Shown here: one piece after another, positions 28,097 to 35,338 of the stretch
Position numbering within the stretch: the first letter of the stretch is position 1
How the letters are laid out: the number at the start of each line of letters is the position of its first letter
From: JAPLYB01 sp964500015
GTDB taxonomy: Archaea; Nanobdellota; Nanobdellia; Pacearchaeales; UBA284
Reading direction: 5' to 3'
Assembly: GCA_964500015.1 (NCBI GenBank)
Contig: CAZCMN010000008.1
Location: 1-35,338, forward strand
Length of the DNA stretch: 35,338 nucleotides
The notes under the pieces: model-generated
The model's database searches: none
What the model was told of the DNA's origin: nothing
What the model saw: the letters and a program-made list of their open reading frames with translations, nothing else
Translations under genes and position numbers: made by a program

Positions 28097-28291
28097 TTAT
28101 TTTTTTATTTTTCCAGTTTTCAATAGAATTATGTTTAAAATTAAACCAATAATAGCAACGCATGTTATAATATAATTATAATTCAAAACATTACTCTGAG
28201 CAATATGGCTAAGATTCATAATCAGGTTTATTATGCTATAAACACAAGCCCCTATCCAAAAGCCTATTCCAAATTTATTCATACCTTTCAT
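28097..28291 (-). CDS. Small membrane protein with two helices
   Basis: Sixty-four residues with two predicted membrane helices (about 9-29, GFWIGACVYSIINLIMNL; and about 41-58, IITCVAIIGLILNIILL) and a basic KTGKIKK end. I know no family. It is separated from the hydrolase stop by a T-rich stretch that could end both transcripts. The opposite strand is open as well, but the hydrophobic pattern is coherent only in this frame. Confidence 0.5.
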   Translation of the reverse strand: MKGMNKFGIGFWIGACVYSIINLIMNLSHIAQSNVLNYNYIITCVAIIGLILNIILLKTGKIKK

Positions 28292-28342
28292 ATTTCAGAT
28301 AATATTTTCCACTTTTTAATCCTTTCTTTCAGAATTATTTGT

Positions 28343-28390
28343 TTTTCTCCGTCGCCAAATCTCATTTTGTCGTCGGGAAGCACGGAGAGA
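28343..28390. repeat. CGTCG-rich stem element
   Basis: TTCTCCGT (28345-28352) pairs with ACGGAGA (28382-28388) and encloses TTTTGTCGTCGGGAAG (28365-28380), identical to 27033-27048. It is a GC island in very AT-rich DNA, of unknown role. Confidence 0.45.
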
Positions 28391-28490
28391 ACAGAGGACA
28401 ATTTGTCTATAATGATGAGACTCTTTTTATTTTTTGATTATTATGATTTATCGAAGGCGTTTAGGTATTTATATTTTTCGTTTCAAAATT

Positions 28491-31400
28491 TTAAAATATA
28501 TTTTTTACAAATCCCCAAATCTTTGTAAAAACTTGATTATATGTTTCTCCAAATTGTTTTATCGCAGAAGCAGTTATAGAAATTGGTTGAAGAGGTATTT
28601 GTGTTTTCATGCAACAAATTGTTTGAATTTGCGGTTGATTTGAATCTTGCGAAGATGGTTGAGTCACAGTATCAAAAATCCCGCTTCCAGTTACACTTTC
28701 GCTTGTCGTACTAACAATATTTTGACAACTATAACTTGCTGGAGCATATCCTGAAGGACAAGATACTGCATTTATACAAACCCCGCCATATTGCACACAT
28801 TGTGTTAAATTAGTTTGTTGAGAAACGCAAGTTCCATTGACACATTTTTGATTAGAGGAGCATACTGGAATTGCATCATTAAGCACACATCTATTATTTA
28901 AACATAAATAGGAGTGAACACTATTTCCTACACAGTAAGAGGGATATCTTCTCAAATAATCAACACAAGTTCTTCCTTCCATGTAACAAACTAAATGGTT
29001 AGTTTCATTTGCTGGCCATGATTCTAAAAAATAGCTTTGATTAAGAGGATAAGAATCAATCACATCTGGACTGTTTGAATCCCAATTGTTTATGCATGAA
29101 GCATTCTGGTTCCCATATTCGCAGAAGTAAGGATATGTGCTTCTGCCCCAATAGTTGCCTTGCTGGTTATACGAAAGCTCTATAGGTTCATTCACATAAA
29201 CCTTCTCATAATTTCCGCTTATAAAAGAATTATGTTGAATAATAATTTTATTTGGTGGTTTATTCATACTTAAACTTCTTCCAAAACTTTGGACTTGATT
29301 CTGGATGATTGTAACATTGGAAGAACCAGAATTCTCCATAATTCCTATCCAGAAAGTATAAACAGAATTATTTTTAATGATCAAATTTTCTGATTTAACA
29401 TCTAATATGCCGGTATCACTCTCCTTTGCTCCAATAAAATAATTCCCCGAGATAATAGTGTTCTTCCCATGGGCCATGGCTACACCAGTACTAATCTGTT
29501 TTATTCTGTTTTTTTCTATTAAAATATCAGAACCATACCATGCAGTTATTCCAGTTGCAGCGGGTGTACATGTTCCTTTTTCTTTGATATTGTTTGATAT
29601 CTTAGTATCATTAACATATTTTAAGGAAATCTCATCAGAACAGTCTAGTCTATTGTTTATTACAGTCACATTAGAACAAAAAGCAAGAGTTAGATGCCCA
29701 AGAACCCGATTGTTAATTTGAATATTTTTTTTGTCAAAGTAATAATATACTGGTTTACCATTAACCTGATTAGAGGTATCTATATCATGATTATAGAAAG
29801 GCTTGAAAATAGAAGCATCCTCATTCCAGGGAGGATTATAAATAATAAGACCATGACTGTTATTATTTAATTTATTATTTGTTAAATGAATATGTTCGGA
29901 GTATGTAGTTACAATTCCTGACCCATGTCCGAAATTTTCTATCCAACAATCTTTAATTTTAACTGAATTCATTTCAAACAAATAAATTCCCGTCCCACCG
30001 CCATCCATAAAAGAAGAATCAAAAATTATTTTTTTAGAATTGCAATTTAAAGTTAGATTATCTCTCGAGGGGGGTTCGAGATAGATACATGCGGAAGGTC
30101 CTATGCCAATTTTACTGCGTATATTATCAGTCAAGATAATCATGGACACGCTTGGGAATAATGTTTCTAAAGTGCATGCAACACAAGAATTACAACCAAC
30201 TACTGGTTGATTTACTCCGATTATCGTTCTATCTTGACTTGGTTTACCACTAAATCTAAAACTCCATTTAGAATATACAGTCAATCTAATTGTGCAGATA
30301 CCATTACAAATGGAAGAATTAAAAGAACCCAAACTGCCGTTTATAATGGATTCATTTCCAATAGTTATCGTATTCCAATTTCGTGGCTCAGTGCCTAAAC
30401 CATATTCTAGTATAAATTTCATAAAATCATCTCCAGATGCAGTTCCAGTTATGTTTATTGTTCCGTTTACTATCCCCCCTGTGTCAAGAATTGCAATTTG
30501 TGGTTTTGGGGATAAAACAGTTGCAAAAGCATCAACCCTCCCATAACCTTGAGTTAGTATATCATAAAATTGTTGGTTCGTTGATGAAGGTAATGAACCA
30601 TAAGTTAAACTTACTGCATCATTTTCTAACGCATTTCTTATCTCTTGCGGTGTCCATGAAGGATTTTTTTGTTTTATTAATGCAATCAAGCCAGCAACAT
30701 GTGGTGTAGCCATTGAAGTCCCAGAAAGTGAAACATAATCTCCTTGTCCTTGATAACAGTCGTCACCAATTTTGCCTTGAGATGATTTTGCAGCACAGAT
30801 ATCAAATCCTGGAGCAACTACATCTGGTTTAATCCAGAAATTATTCGTTGGTCCTTTAGAACTGAATAAGACAATTGCTTCGTCACCTCCTTTGCAATAA
30901 TACCCTCCTTCCCCAGGTTTACAACTTGCACCAACTGTTATTACTTTTTTTGCACAACCAGGGGCTGCAATACTTATATAAGACTGAGCATTTCCAGCTG
31001 CGACAACCACAGTTACCCCTGCATCTACGGCATTGTCAGAAACAGTTGATAAAATATCTGCGTAACAATTCTCGCCAAATGAAGGGTAAGCACCTAAGCT
31101 CATGCTTATAATTGAAACATTATCTTGAACTGCTTTTTCAATTCCTGCGACAATGTCACTAGTGAAACCAGCTCCATTGCTGTCTAAAACTTTTATTGCT
31201 TCTATATCTGCTCCTGGCGCAACTCCAGTATACTCTCCATTTGAAGCTTCGCCTGTTCCCGCTGCAATGCTCGCACAGTGCGTTCCATGTCCATAATCAT
31301 CCATTGCAGAGCCAGAACCATGTTGTTCGTCTTGACCATTAGGGCAACAAGAATCCCTGTATCCTGGGTAGCCCATGCAATAACAATCTTGTCGAATAAT

Positions 31401-32072
31401 CTTGCCTTGTAAATCTGGATGAGTATAATCAACACCAGTATCGATTATTGCGATTGTAATACCTTGACCAGTAATGTTTTTATTTTGACCATCTTTTAAT
31501 TTCCAAACTTGATCTGCTTTAATCAAAGGAACAGAGTCATCTAGCATAGCCTTAACTTCATAATTTTTATAACATGCTTGAACAAGCCCTTGTTGGACAA
31601 GTTTATTACATTCCGATTCAGTTATATATAATACTAGACCATTGTAAATTCCATAAAAATCTGTTCCAACCTTGTCTGAAGAAAATCTTTGTTTTACAGA
31701 ATCATGCGCTCTAATCAAATTATTTTTATAAACTGTGATTTCATCGGGTTGAGACAACAACCCCCATAAATTGAGTAAATTTTTTGGTTTTACTTCAATG
31801 TTTAAATTTTTTTGATATAACAAAACTGGTTCTTCTGGAAAAGAAACAATAAATCCATTATATCGGGGTTCTTCTGGAAAATGAGGGGCATAATCTTGAA
31901 TTCCATTTAGAATATCGGATACTAGGGGGGTAAGTTGTGGAGAGATTTGCTGTGAATTTAATTCTAAAGAATCTGATTGACTTGCTTGAGGTTCATAAAT
32001 TGCATTTACAGACAGGATAGTAAAAAGAGTTAGAACCAATAAAATGCTTACTAATAAAACACCTTTTTTCAT
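28491..32072 (-). CDS. Secreted subtilisin-like protease with beta-helix
   Basis: A 1193-residue exported protein. Residues 1-24 are a signal peptide (hydrophobic core VLLVSILLVLTLFTILSV). A pro-region runs to about 180. The S8 catalytic domain (about 180-510) has D211 in IIDTGVDY, H262 in GHGTHC, N361 in VAAGNA and S453 in LSGTSMATPH, a complete triad plus oxyanion residue. Residues about 640-960 hold repeating NxTI/NxxI units of a NosD-like right-handed beta helix (VTVINNRLDC, ISNNIKEKG, ISGNYFIG), usually carbohydrate or surface binding. A cysteine-rich segment follows, ending in a short basic/aromatic tail. It is the largest gene here, probably used for scavenging, host contact or processing surface proteins. 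Confidence 0.92.
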   Translation of the reverse strand: MKKGVLLVSILLVLTLFTILSVNAIYEPQASQSDSLELNSQQISPQLTPLVSDILNGIQDYAPHFPEEPRYNGFIVSFPEEPVLLYQKNLNIEVKPKNLLNLWGLLSQPDEITVYKNNLIRAHDSVKQRFSSDKVGTDFYGIYNGLVLYITESECNKLVQQGLVQACYKNYEVKAMLDDSVPLIKADQVWKLKDGQNKNITGQGITIAIIDTGVDYTHPDLQGKIIRQDCYCMGYPGYRDSCCPNGQDEQHGSGSAMDDYGHGTHCASIAAGTGEASNGEYTGVAPGADIEAIKVLDSNGAGFTSDIVAGIEKAVQDNVSIISMSLGAYPSFGENCYADILSTVSDNAVDAGVTVVVAAGNAQSYISIAAPGCAKKVITVGASCKPGEGGYYCKGGDEAIVLFSSKGPTNNFWIKPDVVAPGFDICAAKSSQGKIGDDCYQGQGDYVSLSGTSMATPHVAGLIALIKQKNPSWTPQEIRNALENDAVSLTYGSLPSSTNQQFYDILTQGYGRVDAFATVLSPKPQIAILDTGGIVNGTINITGTASGDDFMKFILEYGLGTEPRNWNTITIGNESIINGSLGSFNSSICNGICTIRLTVYSKWSFRFSGKPSQDRTIIGVNQPVVGCNSCVACTLETLFPSVSMIILTDNIRSKIGIGPSACIYLEPPSRDNLTLNCNSKKIIFDSSFMDGGGTGIYLFEMNSVKIKDCWIENFGHGSGIVTTYSEHIHLTNNKLNNNSHGLIIYNPPWNEDASIFKPFYNHDIDTSNQVNGKPVYYYFDKKNIQINNRVLGHLTLAFCSNVTVINNRLDCSDEISLKYVNDTKISNNIKEKGTCTPAATGITAWYGSDILIEKNRIKQISTGVAMAHGKNTIISGNYFIGAKESDTGILDVKSENLIIKNNSVYTFWIGIMENSGSSNVTIIQNQVQSFGRSLSMNKPPNKIIIQHNSFISGNYEKVYVNEPIELSYNQQGNYWGRSTYPYFCEYGNQNASCINNWDSNSPDVIDSYPLNQSYFLESWPANETNHLVCYMEGRTCVDYLRRYPSYCVGNSVHSYLCLNNRCVLNDAIPVCSSNQKCVNGTCVSQQTNLTQCVQYGGVCINAVSCPSGYAPASYSCQNIVSTTSESVTGSGIFDTVTQPSSQDSNQPQIQTICCMKTQIPLQPISITASAIKQFGETYNQVFTKIWGFVKNIF

Positions 32073-32107
32073 ATTTTTATATAATTTGACAACTATTTAA
32101 TACTTAC

Positions 32108-32175
32108 GAACAAGAGTCCAGGAGAAGATTGAGAAAGGAGAAAAACTCTTCAAAGTCAAGGTTGAAGAATTCTGA
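32108..32175 (+). pseudogene. Decayed copy of the 50-residue small gene
   Basis: In one frame it encodes QEKIEKGEKLFKVKVEEF and a stop, matching the C-terminal end of the intact small gene at 24942-25094. Upstream the match continues for a few bases (GAACAAGAG) in another frame and then ends, with no start codon. It therefore looks like a frameshifted and 5'-truncated remnant. Confidence 0.65.
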
Positions 32176-32420
32176 TCCTTTAGCATCGTTAAATTATTAG
32201 ATATAATCTCAGTTTTCGACAAAATGTCGATAACTCCATTTTAGTTGTACACAAACGGTGTACAACTCAGTTTCAATTGGTTACAAAGTGTAACCACTCA
32301 AACCTCTCTTAATCTTAATCTCAGTTGGTGACAAAATGTCACCTTCTCAAGTCTGCATTTTCAGTTGTTCGATTTTATCGTACAGGTGCTTATTATAAAT
32401 CGTTTTCTGCCAGAACAGAA
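32176..32420 (+). other. Hairpin-array leader B before AAA ATPase 2
   Basis: No gene here. The hairpins in order are TCGAC AAAAT GTCGA (32216-32230), GTTGTACAC AAACG GTGTACAAC (32244-32266), GGTTAC AAAGT GTAACC (32279-32295), GGTGAC AAAAT GTCACC (32327-32343) and TTTTCTG/CAGAAAA (near 32405-32424). Most have five-base AAANN loops. AATCTCAGTT precedes two of them. It is homologous to leader A at 25095-25342. Confidence 0.65.
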
Positions 32421-32483
32421 AAGTTTAAATACTGTTTTCTATTAGAACAATTATAAAAACTGCATACGAGGTAAAAAGAAAAA

Positions 32484-33746
32484 ATGATGGAAGATATATT
32501 TGAAGAGTGGAATACCTATGCAAAAAAGAAGGAGCTTAAAGCAAGGAATGTGAATCTTAATGAGATAAAAAACAACTCTAAGCTTAAGATTATTTCTATT
32601 ACGGGAATCAGAAGAAGTGGGAAAACGAGCCTATTGATTCTTTTACATCAAATGCTAGATAAAGAAGGGAAAAAAGTAGCGTATATCAATTTGGAAGATA
32701 GCAGAATAAAGAGCGACAAAGATGTTCTTGACAATATTTTAAAGTGGTTTGGTGATGAAGGTTATTTGCTTTTAGATGAAATTACAAGCACCCGTGACTG
32801 GGAAGGCTGGCTTTCAAGAGTCCATGAAATGTTAAAGGGTAAATTATGTATTATTGTTAGTTCATCACGAAAAGGTTTGTCTATTCCAAAAAAACCTTTA
32901 AGAGGAAGAATGTTAGCATATGAGCTTTATCCTTTATCTTTTAAAGAATTTTTAAATTTTGATCAAATTAAAATTGAAAAGTCAGTGGTTGGAATAGGAA
33001 AAATTGAAAAGTCATTAAACGAATATCTAACATCTGGTGGATTTCCAGAAATTGTATTGTTAAAAGAAAAAACAGATAAATTAAGACTACTCAACTCTTA
33101 TTTTAAAGATATAATTGGATTGGATGTAGCTGAAATATCTAAAGAGAATATTTCAACAGTTGAAACCTTTGGAAAATATATAATAGATGCAAAATATTTT
33201 TCTGCCTCTAAATGTTTGAATTTTTTTAAAAGTCTAGGCTATAAAATAGGAAAACAAAGTATTTTAAATTTAGAAAAAAATTCACAAGAAGGCTATTTAT
33301 TCTTTTTTGTTCCTATTTTTTCACATACCATGAAAGATAGATCACAATATCCTAGAAAAGCTTATCTTGGAGATACCGGTTTTATGTATGCAATTTCAGG
33401 GAAAATAGATATTGGAAGATTGTTTGAGAATATTGTATTTTTAGAGCTTAAAAAAAGGATAAATCAGAATGATGAAATAAACTACTGGAGAGCTGAAAAT
33501 GGAAGCGAATCTGATTTTGTTATTCGAGAAGGTCTAAAAATAAAAGAAATAATTCAAGTTGCCTATGAAGTTGAAGATAAAAAAACTAAAGAAAGAGAGA
33601 TTAAAGGGTTGGTTGCATGTGCAAAAGAAAATAAATTGAATGAAGGAATTATTATTACAAATAATTTTGATGAAAGTATAACCTTTGAAGGCATCAAAAT
33701 TAAATTCATTCCCTTATGGAAATGGTTATTAGAAAAAATAAACTAA
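32484..33746 (+). CDS. AAA_14/DUF4143 ATPase, copy 2
   Basis: A 420-residue ATPase of the same group as the 25427 gene but divergent. Walker A is GIRRSGKTS (41-49), Walker B LLLDEI (95-100), followed by SSSRKGLSI and GRMLAYELYPLSFKEFL. A winged helix covers about 235-300. The C-terminal domain has ESDFVIREG (D344) and EIIQVAYEVED, a PD-(D/E)xK-like core in which the usual E-x-K reads Q-V-x-Y, so nuclease activity may be lost. The ATG at 32484 is doubled by one at 32487. A GAGGTAAAAAG stretch lies just upstream and may bind ribosomes. Leader B, homologous to that of copy 1, lies in front, so leaders and ATPases were probably duplicated or exchanged together. Confidence 0.82.
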   Translation: MMEDIFEEWNTYAKKKELKARNVNLNEIKNNSKLKIISITGIRRSGKTSLLILLHQMLDKEGKKVAYINLEDSRIKSDKDVLDNILKWFGDEGYLLLDEITSTRDWEGWLSRVHEMLKGKLCIIVSSSRKGLSIPKKPLRGRMLAYELYPLSFKEFLNFDQIKIEKSVVGIGKIEKSLNEYLTSGGFPEIVLLKEKTDKLRLLNSYFKDIIGLDVAEISKENISTVETFGKYIIDAKYFSASKCLNFFKSLGYKIGKQSILNLEKNSQEGYLFFFVPIFSHTMKDRSQYPRKAYLGDTGFMYAISGKIDIGRLFENIVFLELKKRINQNDEINYWRAENGSESDFVIREGLKIKEIIQVAYEVEDKKTKEREIKGLVACAKENKLNEGIIITNNFDESITFEGIKIKFIPLWKWLLEKIN

Positions 33747-33921
33747 ATTTGTTAAATTTTTTATTTCTCATAGGGTGTGTACAATTTGTACCTATGCTTA
33801 TTCAAGTACCTATTCTTAGAACAGGTTAATGTTGCATACTGACTTAGTGTTCTCAAAAGGGCTATATATAATAACATGGGGTGTGATTTGGTGACTTAAA
33901 CTAAAATTTGCATCGTCGATT

Positions 33922-33959
33922 AACACTCATTTTGCACCCGCTTTTTTGAGTGTTTTTTA
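33922..33959 (+). terminator. Terminator after AAA ATPase 2
   Basis: AACACTC (33922-33928) pairs with GAGTGTT (33948-33954) and is followed by TTTTAT. It lies at the end of the 210-bp gap before the convergent nuclease stop. The rest of that gap has a GTACAA/TTGTAC palindrome near 33779 and a lone TATA-like CTATATATAA near 33863, with no credible gene. Confidence 0.5.
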
Positions 33960-34472
33960 TATGTAAAATTCTGGGTTGATTTCTAACATACCCCCAAGCT
34001 TTCTGAACACCCGTTTTCTTGTGAAAGTTGGTCCAAATTTCTTATATTTTCTAAGTAAATTTCTGTTTGTAACAACAATCATCCAATCTTTTCCAAAATT
34101 ATCATTTAAATATTCAATTTTTTTCTTAAATTGTTTTATGCTACTTCTTAAATGAGTTCCTGTCTCAATTTCAATTGCGATTCTTCTATTTTTGAATTGA
34201 ACAATAATATCTGGCTTGACTGTTTTGTAATTCCAAACAAGAAATCCAAATTCTTTTAGTACTTCTGTGATATTATAAACAAGAAAAAAATGTTCTGTGC
34301 TTTCCTTTAATCCCGGTTTTATCAAATAAGATGCTTTCTTTCCCAGAATATCCCATTGCCATGTGAATTTATAACCTTGATGGATTAAAAGTTTGTATTC
34401 GTCTAAGCTTAAATCATCAAATTTGTACAATCTTTTATCCTCATAATCATACCAAATTAATTTTTCTTCCAT
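33957..34472 (-). CDS. PD-(D/E)xK-like nuclease domain protein
   Basis: A 171-residue protein. The core reads KPDII...RRIAIEIETGTH, giving D88 and E101/E103 as a PD-(D/E)xK-type acidic centre in a strand-turn-strand. The position of the usual lysine is taken by E103 or T104, so catalysis is not assured. The N-terminal 60 residues (YDYEDKRLYKFDDLSLDEYK) are a separate small domain, and the C-terminal part is basic. Such lone domains occur in restriction, conjugation and replication-relaxase operons. It follows the truncated recombinase on the same strand, 91 bp on, with a nested hairpin between, so it may be cargo of a decayed integrative element. Confidence 0.65.
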   Translation of the reverse strand: MEEKLIWYDYEDKRLYKFDDLSLDEYKLLIHQGYKFTWQWDILGKKASYLIKPGLKESTEHFFLVYNITEVLKEFGFLVWNYKTVKPDIIVQFKNRRIAIEIETGTHLRSSIKQFKKKIEYLNDNFGKDWMIVVTNRNLLRKYKKFGPTFTRKRVFRKLGGMLEINPEFYI

Positions 34473-34488
34473 TTCAAATTTATCTTAC

Positions 34489-34524
34489 GCAAGGTTTCTG
34501 CCCAAGGGCTTGACGAAACCTTGC
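34489..34524. other. Nested hairpin between recombinase and nuclease genes
   Basis: The outer stem GCAAGGTTT (34489-34497) pairs with AAACCTTGC (34516-34524) and encloses GCCCAAGGGC and then TTGACG. The layout matches the CAACGTTG elements at 3107, 7092 and 8624, with TTGACG in place of the conserved segment. It may end the recombinase transcript. Confidence 0.55.
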
Positions 34525-34563
34525 TTTCCGATTTAAATTATTTGATTTTTTTATAGCCATGAT

Positions 34564-35226
34564 TTATTTTGGACAGCTAATTTCGATTTCTCTTATTTCT
34601 CTTTTTTGGACATTGTTCCTCATTTGTCCATGTAGCTGGTTTGTAATTTCTAGAATTTTGGACATTTGTTCTTTTAATGAAGATATTTCTTCTTTTATTA
34701 ATTCTTTATCTTTTTCAGATTTCTCTAATCTTCTCTCAATTTCAGTTCTAGTTATATCAATTAGCATATCTTCTTCTTGGATTGTGTCAGTCATCCCCAG
34801 TAATTCAGAATAATAATGAATCTTATCAGATTCCTTCCAGCCAAAACGATATTTTAAGGCACTTTCCGACTTGTATCTTGGAAGCCAATAACAACAAGAG
34901 ATATGTCTAAAATCATATAAACTCATTTCTGAGTATTTTGCTCCTGCCTCGCTTTCTCTATCCCCAAAAAGGCTTAATGCAAGCCTTTTAAGGTACTTAT
35001 TAGCACTTGATGGATTTATGTCAAAAAGAAAGTCAGTTTCTCCTAGCTTTTTGTTTTTTATGTATTCTTTTAATAAACCAGAGCAAAACATTAGTTTTAT
35101 TCTTCTACCAAAGGTCTTGCTAGTTTCTTCTCTAATTTGCACTTCTTTGCAATTATTGTATAAATCAGAAACTTGAACATTCATCAATTCAGTTGGTGCT
35201 CTAATGCCCGTATCAAATAAGAACAT
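34564..35226 (-). CDS. Tyrosine recombinase catalytic domain, truncated
   Basis: The catalytic part of a phage-integrase-family recombinase. FDTGIRAPTEL holds the first arginine (R9 from the ATG at 35226), LYDFRH the second arginine-box, and KIHYYSELLG the tyrosine. The last 60 residues form a charged coiled coil (RTEIERRLEKSEKDKELIKE...) ending in a short strand, an unusual tail. Open reading continues upstream of the ATG through recognisable integrase sequence (INEEQTRRLCESAKYEYKV) to a stop at 35311-35313 inside a CCAGCC/GGCTGG hairpin. The core-binding domain is therefore missing or lies in another frame beyond the window. It is probably a decayed or split gene; ATG 35226 is only the first available start. 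Confidence 0.68.
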   Translation of the reverse strand: MFLFDTGIRAPTELMNVQVSDLYNNCKEVQIREETSKTFGRRIKLMFCSGLLKEYIKNKKLGETDFLFDINPSSANKYLKRLALSLFGDRESEAGAKYSEMSLYDFRHISCCYWLPRYKSESALKYRFGWKESDKIHYYSELLGMTDTIQEEDMLIDITRTEIERRLEKSEKDKELIKEEISSLKEQMSKILEITNQLHGQMRNNVQKREIREIEISCPK

Positions 35227-35303
35227 GAATAAAACCTTATATTCATACTTTGCACTTTCACAAAGCCTTCTTGTTTGTTCTTCATTAATTAGAAAGAAAT
35301 CTG

Positions 35304-35319
35304 CCAGCCTTTAGGCTGG
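35304..35319. repeat. Hairpin at the break of the recombinase gene
   Basis: CCAGCC pairs with GGCTGG around TTTA, the same loop as the hairpin at 24-43. Its loop contains the minus-strand stop codon that closes the recombinase frame, so insertion of the hairpin may have broken the gene. Confidence 0.5.
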
Positions 35320-35338
35320 AGTACTGGACACAAGATAT

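Noticed and set aside
33862..33900. Promoter and short gene after AAA ATPase 2
   Set aside because: A TATA-like CTATATATAA is followed only by a seven-codon open frame.

Overview
The window comes from an AT-rich archaeal chromosome, most likely a small-genome DPANN lineage (Woesearchaeota/Pacearchaeota-like; this placement is inference). The archaeal signature is direct: a two-repeat TATA-binding protein, an MCM helicase, archaeal uS12, uS7 and EF-2, the wyosine enzyme Taw3, and many TATA boxes about 25 bp upstream of the start codon, the pattern of leaderless transcripts. I found no rRNA, tRNA or CRISPR array.

Layout. 59-2214: a glycosyltransferase and sugar nucleotidyltransferase operon. 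2337-8009: small genes, including a 42-residue basic protein, a DUF192 protein, a metallopeptidase, a frameshifted phosphoesterase, a TrmB-type regulator divergent from a HAD phosphatase/kinase pair, and a protein with archaeo-eukaryotic primase motifs. 8162-14964: the translation cluster uS12-uS7-EF-2, split between uS7 and EF-2 by a 3.4-kb transposon. 15014-20061: tRNA modification, a phosphatase-like protein, a nucleotide kinase, TBP and orphans. 20256-23963: MCM, two orphan genes and an RPA-like OB-fold protein. 24109 to the end: an accessory region with a truncated radical SAM gene, two AAA ATPases of the AAA_14/DUF4143 type, an alpha/beta hydrolase, a large secreted subtilase, a PD-(D/E)xK-like nuclease and a truncated tyrosine recombinase.

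Main discoveries. (1) 9303-12731 is a transposon with 24-bp terminal inverted repeats and a perfect 9-bp target duplication. It carries an HNH nuclease, a beta-class DNA methyltransferase, a zinc-ribbon DDE transposase and a putative HTH protein, so it appears to be a transposon-borne restriction-modification module. A third copy of the terminal repeat lies exactly where the radical SAM gene breaks off. (2) Short hairpin elements joined by GCATGC/GTGC-like junctions are scattered through the window. One sits in frame inside the primase-like gene. Three end in the same leader, which carries a GGAG motif upstream of the start codon of three unrelated genes. One is a clean 55-bp insertion relative to a paralogous empty site. 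(3) A second structured family has an outer stem, an inner hairpin and a conserved CAACGT(T/C)G segment; its stems differ completely between copies. (4) The two AAA ATPase genes are preceded by homologous leaders of about 330 bp, made of serial hairpins and a 50-residue small gene that is intact in one copy and decayed in the other.
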